Positions 57,346 through 64,000 of a DNA stretch of 64,000 bases are shown in pieces. Position numbers and translations under genes: made by a program. Each line of letters opens with the position of its first letter. Within the stretch, counting starts at the first letter, position 1. The notes under the pieces were generated by a model. It saw nothing but the letters and a program-made list of their open reading frames with translations. It did no database searches and was not told the DNA's origin. The stretch comes from Terebella lapidaria (taxonomy: Eukaryota; Annelida; Polychaeta; Terebellida; Terebellidae), in NCBI GenBank assembly GCA_949152475.1, contig OX424559.1, forward strand, positions 34,517,119 to 34,581,118. Reading direction: 5' to 3'.

Positions 57346-59216
57346 CCTTGGACTCCCATGTATATGTACCGACGTCCTGGGACTCCCGTGCCTAGGTACC
57401 GATGTCCTGGGACTCCCGTGCCTAGGTACCGACGTCCTGGGACTCCCGTGCCTAGGTACCGATGTCCTGGGACTCCCTTGCCTAGGTACCGATATCTTGG
57501 GACTCCCATGCCTAGGTACCGGTGTCCTGGGACTCCCATGCCTAGGTACCGACGTCCTGGGACTCCCGTGCCTAGGTACTGATGTCCGGGGACTCCCATG
57601 CCTAGGTACCGATGTCCTGGGACTCCCATGCCTAGGTACTGACGGCCTGGGATTCCCATGCCTAGGTACCGATGTCCGGGGACTCCCGTGAATAGGTGCC
57701 GACGTCCTGGGACTCCCATGCCTAGGTACCGACATACTGGGACTCCCATGCCTAGGTACCGATGTCCTGGGAATCCCATGCCTAGGTACCGACGTCCTGG
57801 GACTCCCAGGCCTACTTACCGACATCCTGGGACTCCCGTGCCTAGGTACCGATATCTTGGGACTCCCGTGCCTTGGTACCGATGTCCTGGGACTCCCATG
57901 CCTAGGTACCGACGTCCTGGGACTCCCGTGCCTAGGTATCGATGTCCTGGGACTCCCGTGCCTAGGCACCGATGTCCTGGGACTCCCATGCCTGGGTACC
58001 GACGTCCTGTGACTTCCATATATAGGTACCGACGTCCTGGGACTCCCATGCCTAGGTACCGATATCTTGGGACACCTATGCTTAGGTACCGATGTCCTGG
58101 GACTCCCATGTATAGGTACCGATGTCCTGGGACTCCCATGTGTAGGTACCGACGTTCTGGGACTCCCATGGCTAAGTACCGACGTCCTGGGACTCCCATG
58201 CCTAGGTACCGACGTCCTGGGACTCCCATGCCTAGGTATCGACGTCTTGGGACTCCCGCGCCTGGGTACCGACGTCCTGGGACTCCCATGAATAGGTACC
58301 GACGTCCTGGGACTCCCATGCCTAAGTACCGACGTCCTGGGACTCCCATGCCTAGGTACCGACGTCCTGGGACTCCCATGAATAGGTACCGACGTCCTGG
58401 GACTCCCATGCCTAAGTACCGACGTCCTGGGACTCCCATGCCTAGGTACCGACGTCCTGGGACCCCCGTGCCTAGGTACCGACGTCCTGGGACTCCCATG
58501 CCTAAGTACCGATGTCCTGGGACTCCCGTGCCTAGGTACCGATGTCCTGGGACTCCCATGGATAGGTACCGATGTCCTGGGACTCCCGTGCCTAGGTACT
58601 GATGTCCTGGGACTCCCATGCCTAGGTATCGATGTCCTGGGACTCCCGTGCTTAGGTATCGATGTCCTAGGACTCCCATGCATAGGTATCGATGTCCTGG
58701 GACTACCATGCCTAGGTACCGATTTCTGAGGACTTCCATGCCTAGGTATCAAGGTCCTGGGACTCCCGTGCCTAGGTACCGATGTCCAGGGACTCCCATG
58801 CCTAGGTATCGATGTCCTAGGACTCCCGTGCCTAGGTATCGATGTCCTGGGACTCCCATGCCTAGGTATCGATGTCCTGGGACTCCCGTGCTTAGGTATC
58901 GATGTCCTAGGACTCCCATGCATAGGTATCGATGTCCTGGGACTACCATGCCTAGGTACCGATTTCTGAGGACTCCCATGCCTAGGTACCGATGTCCTGG
59001 GACTCCCGTGCTAAGGTACCGATGTCGAGGGACTCCCATGTATAGGTACCGATGTCCTGGGACTCCCATGTATAGGTACCGATGTCCTGGGACTCCCGTG
59101 CCTAGGTACCGATGTCCTGGGACTCCCATGTATAGGTACCGATGTCCTCGGACTCCCATGCCTAGGTAATGATGTCCTGGGGTTCCATGTATAGGTACCG
59201 ACGTCCTGGGACTCCC

Positions 59217-61330
59217 ATGCATAGGTATCTATGTCCTGGGACTACCATGCCTAGGTACCGATTTCTGAGGACTTCCATGCCTAAGTATCGAGGTCCTGGG
59301 ACTCCCGTGCCTAGGAACCGATGTCGAGGGACTCCCATGTATAGGTACCGATGTCCTGGGACTCCCTTTCCTAGGTACCGATATCTTGGGACTCCCGTGC
59401 CTAGTTACCGGTGTCCTGGGACTCCCGTGCCTAGGTACTGATGTCCGGGGACTCCCATGTATAGATATTGATGTCCTGGGACTCCCATGCCTAGCTACCG
59501 ACGTCCTGGGACTCCCATGCCTAGGTACCGACGTCCTGGGACTCCCATGCCTAGGTACCGACGTCCTGGGATTCCATGTATAGGTACCGACGTCCTGGGA
59601 TTCCATGTATAGGTACCGACGTCCTGGGACTCCCGTGCCTAGGTACCGATGTCCGGGGACTCCCATGTATAGGTACCGATGTCCTGGGACTCCCATGGCT
59701 AAGTACCGATGTCCTGGGACTCCCATGGCTAAGTACCGACGTCCTGGGACTCCCATGCCTAGGTACCGACGTCCTGGGACTCCCATGTATAGGTACCGAC
59801 GTCCTGGGACTCCCATGCCTTGGTACCGATGTCCTGGGACTCCCTTGCCTAGGTATCGACGTCCTGGGACTCCCGTGTCTAGTTATTGACGTCCTTGGAC
59901 TCCCACGCCTAGGTACCGATGTCCAGGGACTCCCATCCTTAGGTACCGATGTCCGGGGACTCCCATGGCTAGGTACCGACGTCCTGGGATTCCCATGCCT
60001 AGGTATCGACGTCCTGGGACTCCCGTGCCTAGGTACCGATGTCCTGGGACTCCCATGTATAGGTACCGACGTCCTGGGACTCCCATGCATAGGTACCAAA
60101 GTCCTGGGACTCCCATGCCTAAGTATCGACGTCCTGAGACTCCCGTGCCTAGGTACCGACGTCCTGGGACTCCCGTGCTTAGGTACCGACGTCCTGGGAC
60201 TCCCGTGCTTAGGTACCGACGTCCTGGGACTCCCGTGCTTAGGTACCGACGTCCTAGGACTCCCATGTATAGGAACCGACGTCCTTGGACTCCCATGCCT
60301 AGGTACCGATGTCCTGGGACTCCCATGCCTAGGTATCGATGTACGGGGACTCCCATGCCTAAGTACCGATGTCCTGGGACTCCCATGCCTAGGTATCGAT
60401 GCCTAGGCACCGATGCATAGGGACCAACGTCCTGGGACTCCTTTGCCTACGTACCGATGTCCGGAGACTCCCTTGCCGAGGCACCGACGTCCTTGGACTC
60501 CCATGCTTCGGTACCGACGTCCTGGGACTCCCGTGCCTAAGTACCGACGTCCTGGGACTCCCATGCCAAGGTACCGATGTCCTGGGACTCCCATGCCTAG
60601 GTACCGATGTCTGAGGACTCCCATGCCTAGGTACCGACGTCCTGGGACTCCCGTGCCTGGGTACCGACGTCCTGGGACTCCCATGCTTAGGTACCGACGT
60701 CCTGGGACTCCCGTGCCTAGGGATCGACGTCCTTGGACTCCCGTGCCTAGGTACCGATGTCCGGGGAGTCCCATGCCTAGTTACCGACGTCCTGGGACTC
60801 TCATGCTTAGGTACCGATGCCCGGGGACTCCCATGCCTAGTTACCGACGTCCTGGCACTCCCATGCTTAGGTACCGATGTCCGGGGACTCCCATGCCTAG
60901 GTACCGATGTCCTGGGACTCCCATGCCTAGGTACCGATGTCGTGGGACTCCCATGCCTAAGTATCGACGTCCTGAGACTCCCGTGCCTAGGTACCGATGT
61001 CCGGGGACTCCAATGCCTAGGTATCGACGTCCTGGGACTCCCGTGCCTGGTACCGATGTCCAGGCACTCCCTTGCATAGGTACCGATGTCCGGGGACTCT
61101 CATGCCTAGGTACCGATGTCCGGGGACTCCCATGCATAGTTACCGATGTCGTGGGACTCCCGTGCTTAGGTACCGATGTCCGGGGACTCCAATGCCTAGG
61201 TACCGATGTCCTGGGACTCCCATGCCTAGGCACCAACGTCCTGGGACTCCTTTGCATAGGTACCGATGTCCGGAGACTCCCTTGCCATGGCACCGACATC
61301 CTTGGACTCCCATGGCTATGTACTAACGTC
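59217..61330. repeat. Higher-order repeat block 2 inside the satellite
   Basis: Copy of block 1, with a rearranged stretch near 60960-61060. See block 1. Confidence 0.85.
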
Positions 61331-61911
61331 CTTGGACTCCCATGTATATGTACCGACGTCTTGGGGCTCCCATGCCTAGGTACCGATGTCCAGGGAATAC
61401 GATGCCTAGATACCAATGTACGGGGAATCCCTTGCCTAAGCACCGACGTCCTTGGGCTCCAATGCCCAGGTGCCGACGTCCTTGGACTCCCATATATATG
61501 TACCGACGTCTTGGGGCTCCCATGCCTAGGTACCGATGTCCAGGGAATCCTATGCCTAGATAGCGATGTGCAGGGACTCCCATGCCTAAGCACCGACGTC
61601 CTTGGACTCCCGTGTATATGTACCGACGTCTTGGGGCTCCCATGCCTAGGTACCGATGTCGTGGGACTCCCATGCCTAGGTACTGACGTCCTGAGACTCC
61701 CGTGCCAAGGTACCGATGTCGTGAGATCATGTCTTCATATAACATTCCATTGGTTTGGTTCGGGGGAAAAGTATAATCTTTAACATTATTTAGTCAGCAA
61801 TATTTATACAAATTTCTTTACCATTTGCTGCAGAACTGATTGTTATGCTGTGTAGCCCTAACCTTGACAACCAATAATCCTTAACAATCATTAGACAGAC
61901 CCAAATGCAAC

Positions 61912-61952
61912 ACCCTCGCCCCCCCCCCTCCCCCCCTACGGGGGCGAGGGTG
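61912..61952. repeat. GC-rich hairpin (CCCTCGCC ... GGGCGAGGG)
   Basis: CACCCTCGCCCCC is mirrored by GGGGGCGAGGGTG across a C-rich and TACG loop. It matches the tip sequence of the interspersed repeat family and may be a minimal or solo end. Confidence 0.65.
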
Positions 61953-62182
61953 ATAACTGCATCAAGTTTGCAGCATTCGTTATGTGTATTTACCTTGTAA
62001 TTGAAAATTTGTTCTGTGTAAATGTGCAAACATGTCTGTTACATCTTACTTATATACATCAACATTTCTACATTCATGCACTAGCATTTGAAATCAGGCA
62101 CGGTGTTGTGTATAAAATATTATGTAAAGAATACAAACTCTTTGTCTCACTTTAAGGTTAATATGAGAGAACGGCTCACTCA

Positions 62183-62302
62183 TAAATGTGTACAATTCTT
62201 TCTCTTCTTCAACCAAAATTTGATGTATTGTGTGCATGGATCGTAAATGTGTACAATTCTTTCTCTTCTTCAACCAAAATTTGATGTATTGTGTGCATGG
62301 AT
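62183..62302. repeat. 61-bp tandem duplication
   Basis: TAAATGTGTACAATTCTTTC and the following 40 bases occur twice back to back with almost no difference, a recent local duplication. Confidence 0.85.
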
Positions 62303-62456
62303 GTCGAAGGTGGTTGACATTTTAATGTCATCGCATAGGAGCTTAAGCTTGTATTACAAGTGGCGTGTAAATGGACACAAAATAGAGGGAACTTCCGAGG
62401 TCACAAAGTTCATCCTGTATAACAGGATAATTAATCTATCATCTATGGCTATACTG

Positions 62457-63665
62457 TTTACCTGTCTCCCTGTCTGTCTGTCTCCCTGTCCGCGCGAATA
62501 ATTGAAAAACAAATGGTTCGATCGACATAAAATTTATAGGGATGAAGCGGTATGTCAATGGCTCGGTCCTCCTCAAATTTGATGAAAATCGGATGAAAAC
62601 GGTTGCCATGGCAACGGAAAATGTGAAAATCACATAATTGGCTCTAACTCCGGTTCTATTTGATATTAATTTTTCAAACTAATTTTGTATTTTTCTATGG
62701 CCAATTCCCAATCGCATGGTATACGACCGAAGGTCGTACGACAAAAACTCTCCATTTTCGCCCGATGAAATTGGTAGGACTGAAGCGCTATGTTAGTGGG
62801 TCGGTCTCCTTCAAATTTTGTCAAAATCGAATGAAAACGGTTGCCATGGTAATGGAAAAAGTGAAAACCACATAATTGACTGTATCTCCGGTTATTTTTT
62901 ATATTAAATTTTCAAACTATTTTTGTATTTTTCTTTTGCCATTCCCGAACGTATGGTGTATGGCCGATAGTCGTACGACGAAAACTCTCCATTATCGCCC
63001 GATATCGAAAAATTGGGGGTCACGATTTCGGTTATTTTTTTGCCAGCGACTTATCAGTGCAAATATCTGCGCTCATAATTCAGAGAAAAACGATCCAATC
63101 GATCCGTATTTTATAGGACTGGAGCGCTATGGTAGTGGCTCGGTCCCCGTCAAATTTGGTCAATATCGAATAAAAGTGGTTGCCACGGCAACGGAAAAAG
63201 TGGAAATCACATGATTGACTATAACTCCGATTCTTTTTTATATTAATTTTTCAAACTATTTTTGTATTTTTCTTTGGCCAATTTCGGATCGTATGGTGTA
63301 CGGCCGATGGTCGTACGACGAAAACTCTCAATTATCGCTTGATGTCGAAAAATTGGGGGTCAGGATTTTAGACTTTTGAGTGTTCTGAGATTCGAGGCCA
63401 TATTGTGAAGCTAGTTTTTAATCAGTCGAAATCATGTTTTATGTTCAAGACAGAAAAAGAACTCTACTTTTATTAATGATTATTTCTCCCATGATTTTTG
63501 TATTTGTTTTTATGGCCAATTTCCTACCATTTGACATATGGCCAATGATAGTACGACCAAAAACCCCGATTATCGTTCAGGTAGAAAATGTAAGGGTCAT
63601 CAACTCCATTTTCAGGTAAACTAAATCTGGAAGGGCGAAGGATTGTCAATCTCTGATTGTCTCGT
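62457..63665 (+). repeat. Interspersed repeat, copy 2
   Basis: Starts with a CTGTCTGTCTGTC-like run and ends GAAGGGCGAAGGATTGTCAA and TCTCTGATTGTCTCGTT, as copy 1 does. Contains at least three modules with the X-box-like palindrome or its variants (62602-62615, 62840-62853, 63179-63192) and GTCGTACGAC sites. Non-coding. Confidence 0.75.
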
Positions 63666-64000
63666 TCCAAATTTGCGAAGCCTACGAACACATCTTACAT
63701 ACTGTAGTTATGCCATGTATTTTATCGCAATTTTTCTTCATAGTTTTTTTTGCGTAAGTTTTAATTAATGTGAAATTGCATATTGCTTAGTTACGCTCAC
63801 GAAGCGTGAGAAGCATGAACCAGGGATGGCACATTGTTGCTCATAAACCGCGAAATGCGATATGCCTAGGTATGGACATGGTACATGTATCGTTGTTAGT
63901 GACACTTTCAGTTTATTTTTCCCAATGTAAACTTGTTAAGCTATATAATAAATATTCTTATGAACAATTGAACAAACATTATAATATTATAAAGTTACAC
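63666..64000. other. Right-edge AT-rich sequence, nothing recognised
   Basis: No coding or repeat signal beyond a short GCTCACGAAGCGTGAG palindrome near 63794-63809. Confidence 0.4.

Larger units (their letters stand above)
53190..61728. repeat. Satellite array, 30-bp monomer, about 285 copies
   Basis: A representative monomer is 53526-53555. It carries CCTAGG, GGTACC and, in many copies, GACGTC palindromes, then a GGGACTCCC core. The array is one orientation throughout and almost perfectly in 30-bp register. Because 30 is a multiple of three and the monomer lacks stops in most frames, very long open frames of a 10-residue repeat appear on both strands; these are not genes. The commonest variants are GACGTC/GATGTC and CCCGTG/CCCATG, both CpG-type transitions. 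Divergence rises toward the right end. Confidence 0.95.

Noticed and set aside
53190-61728. CRISPR-like array
   Set aside because: There are no distinct spacers: every 30-bp unit is a variant of one sequence, and the genome is eukaryotic.
53133-61783. Many very long open frames with 10-residue repeats on both strands
   Set aside because: They arise because the 30-bp monomer is a multiple of three and lacks stops in most frames; they overlap on both strands, have no shared start context and end at random monomer variants.

Overview
The window is animal nuclear DNA: AT-rich host sequence with intron-split genes, LINEs with L1-like or CR1-like parts, a DIRS-type relic, a Ty3/gypsy element and a large satellite. 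The mix (Ig/FN3 receptor paralogues, a CR1-like LINE with a 2A-like peptide, DIRS) suggests a marine invertebrate, either a cephalochordate or a lophotrochozoan. The sequence alone does not decide which.

Layout. 1-2.1 kb: unassigned sequence with a GC-rich open frame running off the left edge on the minus strand. 2.1-6.5 kb: decayed LINE L-I (minus). 7.05-7.64 kb: a foldback element with terminal inverted repeats and a 4-bp target duplication. 11.3-17.9 kb: the 3' half of receptor gene A (plus), whose large intron holds a broken DIRS relic inside a long imperfect inverted repeat. 18.6-19.9 kb: an interspersed repeat and a diverged LTR fragment. 20.1-38.9 kb: a nested transposon pile. LINE L-II (minus) was split by a Ty3/gypsy element (21917-33068, GATC duplications) and by a second LINE, L-III (33743-38562, 10-bp duplications). 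40.5-47.6 kb: receptor gene B (minus), 15 coding exons. 49.6-50.1 kb: a minisatellite that switches strand. 52.3 kb: a lone signal-peptide exon (gene C, plus). 53.2-61.7 kb: a 30-bp satellite of about 285 monomers with higher-order structure. 62.4-63.7 kb: a second copy of the interspersed repeat.

The host genes are the main interest. A, B and C are paralogues: A and B have matching exon lengths and phases, and the first exons of B and C are both 70 nt and encode similar signal peptides. B reads as signal peptide, seven Ig-like exons, one FN3 exon, one unrecognised roughly 92-residue domain, a transmembrane exon and a tail with several SH2-type tyrosine motifs. A has the same FN3, unknown-domain, transmembrane and tail block. 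This looks like a lineage-specific cell-surface receptor family with immune-type signalling tails. B carries two in-frame stops, each in an exon that could be skipped without shifting the frame.
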